Source: Parabacteroides merdae ATCC 43184 (GTDB lineage: Bacteria > Bacteroidota > Bacteroidia > Bacteroidales > Tannerellaceae). Taken from it: 64,000 nucleotides of DNA. The stretch covers positions 1,798,001 to 1,862,000 of the forward strand of contig NZ_CP102286.1 of the NCBI RefSeq assembly GCF_025151215.1. The letters are read 5' to 3'. Both the position numbers and the translations under genes were made by a program. Positions 43,391 to 52,590 of the stretch are shown piece after piece (the stretch's first letter is position 1; each line of letters begins with the position of its first letter). The notes under the pieces were generated by a model. The model saw nothing but the letters and a program-made list of their open reading frames with translations. It had not been told where the DNA came from and did not search any database.

Positions 43391-45979
43391 TCAATTCTTG
43401 AAGACCAAACCGGCACCGTTGCTGTCGATTGTGATCGGGCGATCTTTGTTGATCTTTCCGCCCAACAACTCTTTGGACAGTTCGTTCAGGACATACTTCT
43501 GGATGACACGTTTTACAGGGCGGGCACCAAACTGCGGGTCGAACCCTTTGTCAGAAATAAATGTCAGAGCTGCATCCGTAAATTCCAGCGCAATCCCATT
43601 CTGAGCCAGCATCTTCTTCACACTATTCAGCTGAACAATCACGATCTTGCGGATCTCTTCTTCGTTGAGCGGAGTAAACATGATGATGTCATCGATACGG
43701 TTCAGGAACTCTGGGCGAATTGTCTTCTTCAGTAATTCCAACACCTGGACCTTCGTTTCATCGACAACCTTGTCGTGTGTTTCGGGAGTCATCTTCTCGA
43801 AGTTTTCACGAATCAAGGACGATCCCATGTTACTGGTCATAATAATGATCGTATTCTTGAAGTTGACGACACGTCCCTTATTGTCGGTCAGCCGTCCATC
43901 ATCCAACACCTGCAAAAGGATATTGAATACATCCGGATGAGCCTTTTCGATTTCATCAAACAGGACGACCGAATAAGGTTTACGGCGGATCGCTTCCGTC
44001 AACTGGCCACCTTCATCATAGCCGACATATCCCGGAGGCGCACCAATCAGACGAGTCGCACTAAACTTTTCCTGATATTCACTCATATCGATACGAGTCA
44101 TCATATTCTCGTCGTCGAACAGATATTCCGCCAACGCTTTAGCCAGCTCTGTCTTACCGACACCTGTCGTACCGAGGAAAATAAATGAACCGATCGGTCG
44201 TTTCGGGTCCTGTAATCCGGCACGGCTACGACGCACAGCATCAGCAATAGCACTGATGGCCTCCTCCTGCCCGATAACACGCGTGTGCAATTCAGATTCC
44301 AGATGGAGTAATTTTTCCTTTTCACTCTGCATCATCTTGCTGACAGGAATTCCCGTCCAACGAGATACCACATCGGCGATATCTTCACTGTCCACTTCCT
44401 CCTTGATCATGGCGGAAGCACCTTGCATCGTCTTCAGTTTCTCCTGGACTTCCCTGATCTCTTCCTCCTTTTGTTTGATCTTTCCGTAACGGATTTCGGC
44501 TACTTTACCGTAGTCGCCTTCACGTTCGGCCTTATCGGCTTCAAACTTCAGGTTTTCGATATCAATCTTATTCTGCTGAATCTTATTGATCTGCTCTTTT
44601 TCGCTTTGCCACTGAGCCTTCTGTTTCGTTTCTTCGTCCTTCAGGTCGGCAATTTCCTTATTGAGCTGTTCCAGCTTTCCTTTATCATTTTCACGCTTGA
44701 TCGCTTCACGCTCGATTTCCAGTTGCTTGATACGGCGGGAAACCTCGTCGAGAGATTCCGGCACAGAGTCGATCTGCAAACGCAAACGGGCTGCTGCCTC
44801 ATCCATCAGGTCGATCGCCTTATCGGGCAAGAACCGGTCAGTGATGTATCGTGTAGACAACTGGACGGCAGCAATGATGGCATCATCTTTGATACGGACC
44901 TTATGGTGGTTTTCATATTTTTCCTTCAAACCACGCAGGATGGAAATGGCATCCAATTCGTTCGGTTCGTCCACCATAACAATCTGGAAACGACGTTCGA
45001 GCGCCTTATCTTTCTCAAAATACTTCTGATATTCATCCAACGTCGTCGCACCGATCGAGCGCAATTCACCACGAGCCAAAGCAGGTTTCAGGATATTGGC
45101 GGCATCCATCGCACCTTCACCCTTACCGGCACCGACCAATGTATGGATCTCATCGATAAAAAGAATGATTTCCCCATCCGATTTAGTCACTTCACCCACT
45201 ACAGCTTTCAAACGTTCTTCAAATTCGCCCTTATATTTGGCCCCGGCAACCAAAGCTCCCATATCCAAAGAGAAAATCTGTTTCGATTTCAAATTTTCCG
45301 GTACGTCACCCCGGACGATACGATGAGCAAGCCCCTCGGCAATCGCCGTCTTACCAACACCCGGTTCACCAATCAAAATCGGGTTGTTTTTCGTACGACG
45401 ACTCAGGATCTGAAGTACACGGCGAATTTCGTCGTCACGACCGATCACCGGATCCAACTTGCCGCTACGGGCACGTTCGTTCAGATTGATCGCATATTTC
45501 CCCAGTGCATCATATGTGTCTTCGGCCGACTGGCTGGTTACTTTATTCCCTTTCCGCAATTCTTCAATCGCTTGGCGTAATTCATTCTCCGTCATACCGG
45601 CATCTTTCAGAATTTGAGAAGCAGTGCTCTTTTCCGTGAACAAGGCCAAAATAATCGGCTCCAAAGACACATACTGGTCTCCCATTTTGGATGAATAGCC
45701 GATTGCTTTCTGCAAAACAGTATTTGCTTCACTTGACAGGTAAGGTTCTCCGCCTGATACCTTCGGTAGCGAACTGATCTGCGCATCCAATACACGATTC
45801 AGATTCTGGATATTGACACCCAGTTTCTGGAAGATGAAATTGGTCACACTTTCACCCGTCATAATGACACCTTTCAGCAAATGTACGGCTTCGATCGCCT
45901 GCTGCCCATTCTGGGTAGCAAGTTGCACGGCCTGCTGAACTGCCTCCTGTGATTTAATTGTAAAATTGTTTAAATTCAT
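43391..45979 (-). CDS. clpB: ATP-dependent disaggregase ClpB
   Basis: A hexameric AAA+ chaperone of 862 residues that pulls proteins out of aggregates with DnaK. The Clp N domain (1-145, FTIKSQEAVQQAVQLATQNG) is followed by NBD1 with GEPGVGKT (about 203), the long coiled-coil middle domain (about 405-525, with EREAIKRENDKGKLEQLNKE), NBD2 with GTTGVGKT (about 601), and the C-terminal domain with FGARPVKRVIQ. The length is as expected. It is monocistronic with a strong terminator. It is probably heat-induced, though no known heat-shock operator was identified. Confidence 0.97.
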   Translation of the reverse strand: MNLNNFTIKSQEAVQQAVQLATQNGQQAIEAVHLLKGVIMTGESVTNFIFQKLGVNIQNLNRVLDAQISSLPKVSGGEPYLSSEANTVLQKAIGYSSKMGDQYVSLEPIILALFTEKSTASQILKDAGMTENELRQAIEELRKGNKVTSQSAEDTYDALGKYAINLNERARSGKLDPVIGRDDEIRRVLQILSRRTKNNPILIGEPGVGKTAIAEGLAHRIVRGDVPENLKSKQIFSLDMGALVAGAKYKGEFEERLKAVVGEVTKSDGEIILFIDEIHTLVGAGKGEGAMDAANILKPALARGELRSIGATTLDEYQKYFEKDKALERRFQIVMVDEPNELDAISILRGLKEKYENHHKVRIKDDAIIAAVQLSTRYITDRFLPDKAIDLMDEAAARLRLQIDSVPESLDEVSRRIKQLEIEREAIKRENDKGKLEQLNKEIADLKDEETKQKAQWQSEKEQINKIQQNKIDIENLKFEADKAEREGDYGKVAEIRYGKIKQKEEEIREVQEKLKTMQGASAMIKEEVDSEDIADVVSRWTGIPVSKMMQSEKEKLLHLESELHTRVIGQEEAISAIADAVRRSRAGLQDPKRPIGSFIFLGTTGVGKTELAKALAEYLFDDENMMTRIDMSEYQEKFSATRLIGAPPGYVGYDEGGQLTEAIRRKPYSVVLFDEIEKAHPDVFNILLQVLDDGRLTDNKGRVVNFKNTIIIMTSNMGSSLIRENFEKMTPETHDKVVDETKVQVLELLKKTIRPEFLNRIDDIIMFTPLNEEEIRKIVIVQLNSVKKMLAQNGIALEFTDAALTFISDKGFDPQFGARPVKRVIQKYVLNELSKELLGGKINKDRPITIDSNGAGLVFKN

Positions 45980-46232
45980 ATAGTTATGCTCCTTTCAATT
46001 CTATTTTTATTTCTAAATTCCACAGACATTCCTACAAAACAAGTACCAGAAACAAAATATGCCATTTTGTCATATATTTTAAAACTTCGCATTAAAAGAG
46101 CCTGTCGAACAGTCTCGTTTCACGCCGTTTTTTACATGTTTTCGGGAAAAGAACAAGGCGGCTGGGAAAAAGGTTTACTTTTACCTTGTCAAGACGGGAC
46201 TTTTCTACTTATAGAATTTCAGAAATATAAAT

Positions 46233-47099
46233 CTAAGAAATATCTTCGGCAATAGTGTATCCTAATTCCCGGTCATCATTCTTATCTTGGAAAAAATAGG
46301 CATTCCCTTCAGGAGATTCAATATAATAAAGGTTTGTATAAACAAAATCGGGATTGTCCCGTTTCAAGACCCTGGCCACATTATCAGGGACTTTCGTATC
46401 TAAACTGATTTCATACCTTGTCTCTTTCCAAAAATAATAATCAGTTTCAACCTCTCCTCTAAAAGAAACAAATTTAAGGGTGTCGTTATGAAGGACAAAA
46501 TAATCATAATATCCTCCATTATTCTGATATCCTCTAATTTCAGAACCGTCATATTTCTTATAGATAAAGTCAAAATGAGCCTTCGGCAAATCAACAAACC
46601 AGGTAGAGTCATTCGGTGTCCATGTATATACAGCCAAGAACATCCCGTCATCATTCAGACAAACGTAATGTGTCATATCTTTAACATTTTTCCACTGATA
46701 CAGGAAATGTAATGTATAAAGGCTTCTATCCATCCCCTCCCGCTCCGTTTTGTATATATTTTCAAATTGGGCAAAACGATACTTGGAATTTTCAAAAACA
46801 GTTTGTGCTTCAAGCGAAAGCTGGTTGAAATCAGCAATCTTCGTGCGAGTCATTTTCCAAATATCATCCACATACCAGATCGAAGCTTCATTTTGGTCTT
46901 TATCTATAACATTTATTTGAGAAAAATTCGAATATTCCTGATAATTCAGGATTTCCACAGAAGGATATCTTTTTGAGAGATCAGCCTTAATCATCTCCGG
47001 GATTTCATCTTCAATCAATTGCTCTTCCTTATCACACGCAGTAATGCATATGGATAACAGGCATGCCATGATATAGTAAAAAAAGGGAACTCGTTTCAT
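46233..47099 (-). CDS. Lipoprotein with PepSY-like domains, unknown function
   Basis: 288 residues from the ATG at 47099 (a TTG two codons earlier is unlikely). The lipobox is ITACD. The N-terminal stretch MIKADLSKRYPSVEILNYQE through ASIWYVDDIWKMTRTKI resembles the 'putative beta-lactamase-inhibitor-like' PepSY fold. The C-terminus (VPDNVARVLKRDNPDFVYTN, then GNAYFFQDKND) repeats the pattern. The middle region is not recognised. A TACATTTG box lies about 42 bases upstream. The role is unknown. Confidence 0.75.
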   Translation of the reverse strand: MKRVPFFYYIMACLLSICITACDKEEQLIEDEIPEMIKADLSKRYPSVEILNYQEYSNFSQINVIDKDQNEASIWYVDDIWKMTRTKIADFNQLSLEAQTVFENSKYRFAQFENIYKTEREGMDRSLYTLHFLYQWKNVKDMTHYVCLNDDGMFLAVYTWTPNDSTWFVDLPKAHFDFIYKKYDGSEIRGYQNNGGYYDYFVLHNDTLKFVSFRGEVETDYYFWKETRYEISLDTKVPDNVARVLKRDNPDFVYTNLYYIESPEGNAYFFQDKNDDRELGYTIAEDIS

Positions 47100-47140
47100 A
47101 TTCAAATGTATAAATAGGTTTTCATCAATAAAGAATATCG

Positions 47141-47148
47141 CAAATGTA
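47141..47148 (-). promoter_or_regulatory. -7 box for the PepSY-like lipoprotein gene
   Basis: TACATTTG on the minus strand. A second TACATTTG at 47103-47110 is too close to the start to serve. Confidence 0.4.
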
Positions 47149-47168
47149 CAAAAAAAGAAATCCTACAA

Positions 47169-47936
47169 TCATATTTTTTGATAAAATTCTTCAACAACTT
47201 CGACAAAAGCCTCTGGCAACCGTCTCAACACTTCGATTTTCCAATCTTCAGACATTCCATAAAAAGCTTCTGCTATCCCTCCCGTAATGCAGGCCAACGT
47301 GTCTGAATCGCCACCGAGAGAAATGACCAAACGAATTGCAGTTTCAAAATCCGTACTTTCCAAAAAAGCGACAATCGCCTCCGGGACAGTTCCCTGACAA
47401 CTTGGGTTAAAGCAATAGTCCGGCCGGATCTCGTCACAGGAAAAATTCAAATCATATAAAAAAGTCGTTTCAATGTATTCCCGGATAGCTTGCTTGCTTT
47501 TTCCTGTACGAGCCAGATAGATGGCAGCAGCCACAGCTTGAGCCCCTTTGATCCCTTCCGGATGGTTATGGGAAACGGCAGCCGTTTCTTCAGCCACTTG
47601 CAATGTTTTTTCCAATGAACCAAAAGCCCACCCAACTGCGCTAACCCGCATAGCCGAACCATTCCCCCAACTGTTATAAGGCTGTGGATTCGTTTCACAA
47701 AGCCATTGCCCGAAACGTGCTCCATAGCCTCCCATCGGACACGGAAACTCCCTGCCATAACGATGCATAACTTGCACGAGATTCCCTCCATACAATAGCC
47801 AGTCAGTCACAGCGACCGTCATAATCGTGTCGTCCGTATAATTGCTTTTCCTGGTAAATAACGGAAAAACCGTTGTCTTTATATTATCAAACTCATATAC
47901 GGAACCGATAATATCTCCGGCTATTGCTCCTATCAT
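47169..47936 (-). CDS. ADP-ribosylglycohydrolase-family protein
   Basis: 255 residues of the DraG/ARH fold. GAIAGDIIGSVYEF opens the protein. TDDT (34-37) and the C-terminal GGDSDTLACITGG supply the two-Mg site. GNGSAMRVSAVGW is another family hallmark. Members remove ADP-ribose from protein or nucleic-acid targets or from O-acetyl-ADP-ribose. No ADP-ribosyltransferase lies nearby, so the target is unknown. It starts 44 bases after the Ntn hydrolase gene on the same strand and may be co-transcribed with it. Confidence 0.88.
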   Translation of the reverse strand: MIGAIAGDIIGSVYEFDNIKTTVFPLFTRKSNYTDDTIMTVAVTDWLLYGGNLVQVMHRYGREFPCPMGGYGARFGQWLCETNPQPYNSWGNGSAMRVSAVGWAFGSLEKTLQVAEETAAVSHNHPEGIKGAQAVAAAIYLARTGKSKQAIREYIETTFLYDLNFSCDEIRPDYCFNPSCQGTVPEAIVAFLESTDFETAIRLVISLGGDSDTLACITGGIAEAFYGMSEDWKIEVLRRLPEAFVEVVEEFYQKI

Positions 47937-47980
47937 ATTACTCTCATTTTTATTCGGACATAAAAATACAAAACAACCTT

Positions 47981-49030
47981 CTATATCCCAAACAGAAAGT
48001 GAAGTGACTTTCCAGCCTGAAACCTTCCGGCGGCATTACCCGCATAAATCTCTCTACCCGTGAGCGTCAACTTCTTCACCGGAGCTCCGGTTTTAAAATT
48101 CAAATCTTTGAAATTGATCCAAAAAATATCGGGGCTAAGCGTTGACTCGAAATAATACACTTTATTTTTTTGATCCGCTACCGTACGCCAGCGAGTCGAA
48201 GCAATATTGGGCTGTTCGGGGATAGAGATTCCCAAAGGAATCGAAACATTGCGCATCACACCAAAAACTCCGGCAACAACCTGCCTGAAATTATCGGTTT
48301 GCGGTAATGCCTGGATATAAAACGATGCACGGACAAAGCGATCAGAAGCACGGTTTGTCCCGGGTAGCATAACCAGACCGCCAATCTCTTTCCAGTAATC
48401 ATTCAAAGTCAACTGTTTGTCATAGGTAGGGGAATTTGTCATTATCTGGCATTCTCGTCCCTCATGAATAATCAGATTGCCGTTGATATATTCAAAGATG
48501 GCACTATTCCCGGTCGCATCCGAAATCGAGAGGTGCAAAGTCGATTTTGCTCCGTTAGGTAAATCAGGGTCATCGATACGGAAAATTTCCAGGCTCAATT
48601 CATTCACAGCTTCGTCCACCGTCGCAAAATTATCCAAGACATATTGTGTCCAGATGCTCAATCCCATCACCGGACGACTATCATTCGGACGATGATAAGA
48701 GGATTCGGTCAAGAAAAGCAAGTTCGCCACCAGGCCTTTCTCATTCATACCGTCACAAACTCCGATATCATATCCGGCAGTCACGACACTCCCATATTTG
48801 GAAGTCCACGTCACCGTATTGTCCGTAATCCCTCCCCGTTTCTCCATTCCCCGAGGGAAAAGGTAAATATTCGATTGCGGATCCTCTTTCCAATCCATCG
48901 TCCGCCCTGTCACGATCATATCATCCGGTCCCAGATAGACCGCACGCGTACAAGCTTTGTTTTGCTCTGCAAAAAACATCATGCCTAAAGCTACCACTGA
49001 AAAGACGGCTAACTTATTTCTTTTTGCCAT
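47981..49030 (-). CDS. Choloylglycine-hydrolase-family linear amide C-N hydrolase
   Basis: An exported N-terminal-nucleophile hydrolase, 349 residues from the ATG at 49030 (a TTG eight codons upstream is rejected). The signal peptide ends at NKA, leaving Cys27 as the new N-terminus. Relative to it, Arg43 and Asp46 (GRTMDW) sit at +16 and +19, exactly as Cys2/Arg18/Asp21 in bile salt hydrolases. Also present are MNEKGLVANLLF, the MTNSPTYDKQL asparagine loop and GTNRASDRFVRASFY with the C-terminal arginine. Bile salt or other N-acyl amides may be the substrate; the family also contains penicillin V acylases. It is periplasmic, which suits gut bile. Confidence 0.88.
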   Translation of the reverse strand: MAKRNKLAVFSVVALGMMFFAEQNKACTRAVYLGPDDMIVTGRTMDWKEDPQSNIYLFPRGMEKRGGITDNTVTWTSKYGSVVTAGYDIGVCDGMNEKGLVANLLFLTESSYHRPNDSRPVMGLSIWTQYVLDNFATVDEAVNELSLEIFRIDDPDLPNGAKSTLHLSISDATGNSAIFEYINGNLIIHEGRECQIMTNSPTYDKQLTLNDYWKEIGGLVMLPGTNRASDRFVRASFYIQALPQTDNFRQVVAGVFGVMRNVSIPLGISIPEQPNIASTRWRTVADQKNKVYYFESTLSPDIFWINFKDLNFKTGAPVKKLTLTGREIYAGNAAGRFQAGKSLHFLFGI

Positions 49031-49381
49031 AACTATAATTTTAAATATGTCCAAACTATATTTATAACAGGGATATGAGAATGATAGTTCCAGTTGTTCA
49101 AAACAACTTGTAACAGAACAAAATCAACAATCCCTCCTTTTTGCACCATTTTTCTATTTCATCGAAAATTCCGATCCATACTGTTCTTACGTTTTGGCAA
49201 GATTAGGATGCCCTATTAATTCAATTTAGATAGGAAAGAGGTGTCATTTTGATGACTGTGCCGAAAGTTTCCTCCCTGTGAAAAAGGAGAAATTATATTT
49301 TGGTGAGGTTACCTCACTGAAAATATGTCAATAGAAGAAAATACATTACATTTGTCTTATCATTAAAATAAGTATTAGGAG
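49031..49381. other. Intergenic region with a short perfect palindrome
   Basis: No gene was seen here. It contains GTGAGGT-T-ACCTCAC (49303-49317), a perfect 7-base inverted repeat with a 1-base centre, 30 bases upstream of the xth -7 box. This is a possible regulator site. The rest is AT-rich. Confidence 0.5.
49347..49354 (+). promoter_or_regulatory. -7 box for xth
   Basis: TACATTTG lies 27 bases before the ATG, and AGGAG directly precedes the start codon. Confidence 0.5.
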
Positions 49382-50143
49382 ATGAAAATTATAACATACA
49401 ATGTAAACGGCCTGCGTGCTGCCGTAGGAAAAGGATTGCCCGAATGGCTGGCACAAGAACAACCCGACGTACTTTGCCTGCAGGAGACCAAGTTACAACC
49501 GGAACAATATCCAGCCGAAGCATTTGAAGCACTTGGCTACAAAGCGTGGCTTTTCAGTGCACAGAAGAAAGGCTACAGCGGAGTCGCAATCCTGAGCCGC
49601 CGAGAACCGGACCATGTAGAATATGGAATGGGAATCGAAAAATACGATAACGAGGGGCGCTTCATCCGGGCCGATTTCGGGGATCTGTCGGTGATCAGCG
49701 TTTACCACCCTTCGGGTACGAGCGGCGATGAGCGTCAGGCATTCAAGATGGAATGGTTGGAAGATTTCCAGAACTATGTAGTGGAACTACAAAAATCGCG
49801 TCCGAAACTGATCTTATGCGGGGACTACAATATCTGCCACGAACCGATTGATATTCATGACCCGGTACGCAATGCGACGAACAGCGGCTTCCTTCCGGAA
49901 GAGCGGGAATGGATGACTCGTTTCCTGGATGCCGGCTATATCGACACGTTCCGCCTCCTCAATCCGGACAAACAGGAATATACTTGGTGGAGTTATCGTT
50001 TCAGTGCCCGTGCCAAAAACAAGGGCTGGCGTATTGACTATTGCATGGTCAGCGAACCGATGAAAGCACAAGTGGAAAAAGCGTATATTTTAAATGAGGC
50101 TGTTCATTCGGATCATTGTCCGGCAGTGATCGAGGTGTCGTAA
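49382..50143 (+). CDS. xth: Exodeoxyribonuclease III
   Basis: A base-excision-repair AP endonuclease and 3'-5' exonuclease of 253 residues. MKIITYNVNGLRA, LCLQETKLQPEQYP (metal Glu), YSGVAILSR, LCGDYNICHEPIDIHDP (catalytic Asp/Asn), WRIDYCMVSEP and the closing HSDHCPAVIEV are the full set of exonuclease III motifs. It is cytoplasmic. It is a single gene and its 3' end overlaps the convergent dus gene by 31 bases. Confidence 0.95.
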   Translation: MKIITYNVNGLRAAVGKGLPEWLAQEQPDVLCLQETKLQPEQYPAEAFEALGYKAWLFSAQKKGYSGVAILSRREPDHVEYGMGIEKYDNEGRFIRADFGDLSVISVYHPSGTSGDERQAFKMEWLEDFQNYVVELQKSRPKLILCGDYNICHEPIDIHDPVRNATNSGFLPEEREWMTRFLDAGYIDTFRLLNPDKQEYTWWSYRFSARAKNKGWRIDYCMVSEPMKAQVEKAYILNEAVHSDHCPAVIEVS

Positions 50144-51075
50144 ATCAAATTCCGCACTGCCTCTTGATAATCTGCCAACCGGGAACTTTTCAATATTTTT
50201 TTCCGGAGCCGTTTTTCTGCATCCAGCAACAGGTAATCCCAAAGGGTCTTCATCTTGTCGAGTACCTGGTGTTCGCCTCCCTCCAGACGGGAAGAATAGC
50301 CCGCTAACAGTAAGGCATGGAAAGCAGACAACTTCTCTATCTTCTCCTGAGCGGTAAGCGGGGTATCGGATATATATTCCGTTGCCAGCCAGGGAGAAGA
50401 CAGCAGACCACGTCCTATCATGATACCTTTCAAACGGGGAAAACGTCCGGTTAACGAACGAATATCCGGCAAAGTCCGGATGTCTCCATTATAGAAAAGC
50501 GGAAGCGTGCATGAATCATAAAATCGGGAGAAGGCACTCAGGTCAGTCTTTCCTTTATATTGCTGCGTACCGATCCTGGGATGCAATGTGAGATGTGTGA
50601 GGGGCAATCCGTTCAAAAAAGGAAGAAGCGCTTGCGCCTCCTCAGGAGAATCCCAACCTAACCGCAGTTTGACCGAGAATTGTATCTCCGGGAATTCAAA
50701 AATCGTTTCCAACAACACTTTCACCTCATCCGGATAAGGCAGGATACCCGCTCCCCGATGTTGTCGTGCCTGCATCGGGAAAGGACAACCCAAATTAATA
50801 TCAGCACGCCGGTACCCTGATTCACGAAACAAACCAGCAATCCGGCGGAACTCTTCGGGCGAAGCTGCGATCATCTGGGGAACAAGTGAGGCGGATGTAT
50901 TTGCTTCCGGTACAAGATCCCGCAACTCCTTATTGCGAAAGCCAGTCTTTTCGAGACGGACAAACGGAGTGTAATAGGTTTCGACACCTCCGAATATTTG
51001 TGCATGTGCTTCCCTATAAACCGAGTCGGTATAACCCTGCAATGGGGCAAAATGAATAACATACGGTTCCATCAT
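50113..51075 (-). CDS. dus: tRNA-dihydrouridine synthase
   Basis: Reduces uridine to dihydrouridine in tRNA with FMN and NADPH. 320 residues. The TIM barrel opens with FAPLQGYTDSVYRE. The catalytic cysteine is Cys97 in NLGCPFPMQ. FSVKLRLGW, HPRIGTQQYKG, LFYNGDIR and IMIGRGLLSSPW are FMN-binding and family motifs. The DusA/B/C subtype is not clear. Its start codon overlaps the lipB stop (ATGATG arrangement), so it is translationally coupled to lipB. It converges on xth with a 31-base overlap of coding regions. Confidence 0.92.
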   Translation of the reverse strand: MMEPYVIHFAPLQGYTDSVYREAHAQIFGGVETYYTPFVRLEKTGFRNKELRDLVPEANTSASLVPQMIAASPEEFRRIAGLFRESGYRRADINLGCPFPMQARQHRGAGILPYPDEVKVLLETIFEFPEIQFSVKLRLGWDSPEEAQALLPFLNGLPLTHLTLHPRIGTQQYKGKTDLSAFSRFYDSCTLPLFYNGDIRTLPDIRSLTGRFPRLKGIMIGRGLLSSPWLATEYISDTPLTAQEKIEKLSAFHALLLAGYSSRLEGGEHQVLDKMKTLWDYLLLDAEKRLRKKILKSSRLADYQEAVRNLIYDTSITAGQ

Positions 51076-51740
51076 TCCGGAAACATTTCAGTGAAAAGTG
51101 AATGAAGACGTGCTTTGGCCTCTTCAAAATCCTGCTCCATCCCCATCTCTTTCTCAAGCGAAGTAACCCCTTTATCTTTGAAGCCGCAAGGGTTGATCAA
51201 AGAGAAGTAATCCAAGTCGGTATTTATATTCAAAGCAAAACCGTGCATGGTGACAAAACGGCTGCTTTTCACACCGATCGCACAAATCTTACGGGCTTTT
51301 CTCGGTACACCAGGATCAATCCACACACCTGTAGCTCCCGCGAGCCGCTCCCCTTTAATGCCATAGATAGCTAAAAAGCGGATAATGGTTTCTTCCAACC
51401 TGTCGATATATTGCTTGAGTCCCAACTTCCAGGTATCGAGATCGAAGACCGGATATCCGGTAATTTGTCCGGGACCGTGATACGTGATATCCCCTCCCCG
51501 GTTGATATGGTAAAAAGAGATACCCCGCTGCACAAGCTGTTCTTCCGGGATCAGTAGGTTGGTGTCCTTACCACTTTTTCCAATAGTCAGTACCGGCTGA
51601 TGTTCGCAGAAAAACAACCGGTTTTCCCCGGTCCTGCCTTGTGCTTTCGCTTCCAACAAGGCGTTGAAAGCAACCGTCTGGCGTTCCAATGCCTTCTCAT
51701 ATTCGATACGTCCGAGGTCGTGATATATAAAATGACTCAT
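51072..51740 (-). CDS. lipB: Lipoyl(octanoyl) transferase
   Basis: Moves octanoate from acyl carrier protein to lipoyl domains. 222 residues. RGGDITYHGPGQITGYPVFD is the LipB signature, and ICAIGVKSSRFVTMHGFALN and LINPCGFKDKGVTSLEKEMG carry the catalytic Lys and Cys. It overlaps mtgA by 4 bases upstream and dus downstream, forming a tight mtgA-lipB-dus unit on the minus strand. lipA is not in the window. Confidence 0.95.
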   Translation of the reverse strand: MSHFIYHDLGRIEYEKALERQTVAFNALLEAKAQGRTGENRLFFCEHQPVLTIGKSGKDTNLLIPEEQLVQRGISFYHINRGGDITYHGPGQITGYPVFDLDTWKLGLKQYIDRLEETIIRFLAIYGIKGERLAGATGVWIDPGVPRKARKICAIGVKSSRFVTMHGFALNINTDLDYFSLINPCGFKDKGVTSLEKEMGMEQDFEEAKARLHSLFTEMFPE

Positions 51741-52555
51741 ATGATTATCGTTCTTATGTAAATATTTTTTTCGGGCAGACGGACCGTCGTGTCGGATTCC
51801 GCCCGGAGCTTCTTCCGTCTACGCACCTTCCTACTGCCGGATTCAGAATCGGGATCACCACTGTCATACCCCATTTCGATCTTAAGCAGTTTCCCCATCA
51901 GCGACATGATCTTCGTCTGCCGTTTCAGCATATAAGGAGAAGGTTTTGCAGAGTTGAACTTGCGGGGATTCGGCAAGGTCGCAGCGATCAAAGCCGCTTC
52001 CGCCTTTGTCAGTTTATAGGCCGGCTTTTTGAAATGAGCCTGTGCGACTGCTTCAGCACCATAAATACCGTCTCCCATTTCGATCGAGTTCAGATAAACT
52101 TCCATGATACGTTCTTTCCCCCAAATCCATTCGATCAGGACGGTGAAATAAGCCTCGATGCCTTTGCGCAAATAAGTCCTTCCGGGCCAGAGAAACACGT
52201 TCTTGGCAGTCTGTTGCGAGATAGTGCTCGCTCCTCGTACACGTTTGCCTTTTTCGGCATCGGCACGGGCTTTCTGAATCTGTATCATATCGAAACCGTC
52301 ATGGTCGAGAAAAAGATTGTCTTCCGAAGCCACGACCGCCTGTACCAATGGCTGGGCAATTTGCTTCAAAGGCATCCATTTGTGTTCCAGCTTGATGGGC
52401 TTGCTATCCCGCACCTGTTCGTAGACGCGGATGAACATCAGCGGAGTGTAGTAAACAGGTATGAACTTATATGCCACCACAGCCAACAAACTAGAAACAA
52501 ACAGGAACAGCAACAGGTTCCGGCTTCCTATCAGTATTTTTTTCAATATGCGCAT
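51737..52555 (-). CDS. mtgA: Monofunctional biosynthetic peptidoglycan transglycosylase
   Basis: Polymerises lipid II into glycan strands at the inner membrane. 272 residues, glycosyltransferase 51. One N-terminal membrane anchor (LLLFLFVSSLLAVVAYKFIP, about 14-33) precedes the catalytic domain with VVASEDNLFLDHDG (catalytic Glu near 75), GASTISQQTAKNVFLW, YLNSIEMGDGIYGAEA and AALIAATLPNP. The C-terminal 40 residues are basic and low in complexity (SGSRKVRRRKKLR). It overlaps lipB by 4 bases. xylE ends 35 bases upstream on the same strand with no clear terminator, so some readthrough is possible. Confidence 0.95.
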   Translation of the reverse strand: MRILKKILIGSRNLLLFLFVSSLLAVVAYKFIPVYYTPLMFIRVYEQVRDSKPIKLEHKWMPLKQIAQPLVQAVVASEDNLFLDHDGFDMIQIQKARADAEKGKRVRGASTISQQTAKNVFLWPGRTYLRKGIEAYFTVLIEWIWGKERIMEVYLNSIEMGDGIYGAEAVAQAHFKKPAYKLTKAEAALIAATLPNPRKFNSAKPSPYMLKRQTKIMSLMGKLLKIEMGYDSGDPDSESGSRKVRRRKKLRAESDTTVRLPEKNIYIRTIII

Positions 52556-52590
52556 CGATTCTTGTCTTTTCGGACAGCAAACTTACGGAT

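Noticed and set aside
44423..45580. 385-codon plus-strand frame opposite clpB
   Set aside because: A shadow of clpB, rich in Phe/Leu/Arg from the antisense of its charged middle domain.
45986..46255. 89-codon open frame on the plus strand upstream of clpB
   Set aside because: It overlaps the end of the lipoprotein gene on the other strand, has no family resemblance or ribosome-binding site, and occupies the probable clpB promoter region.
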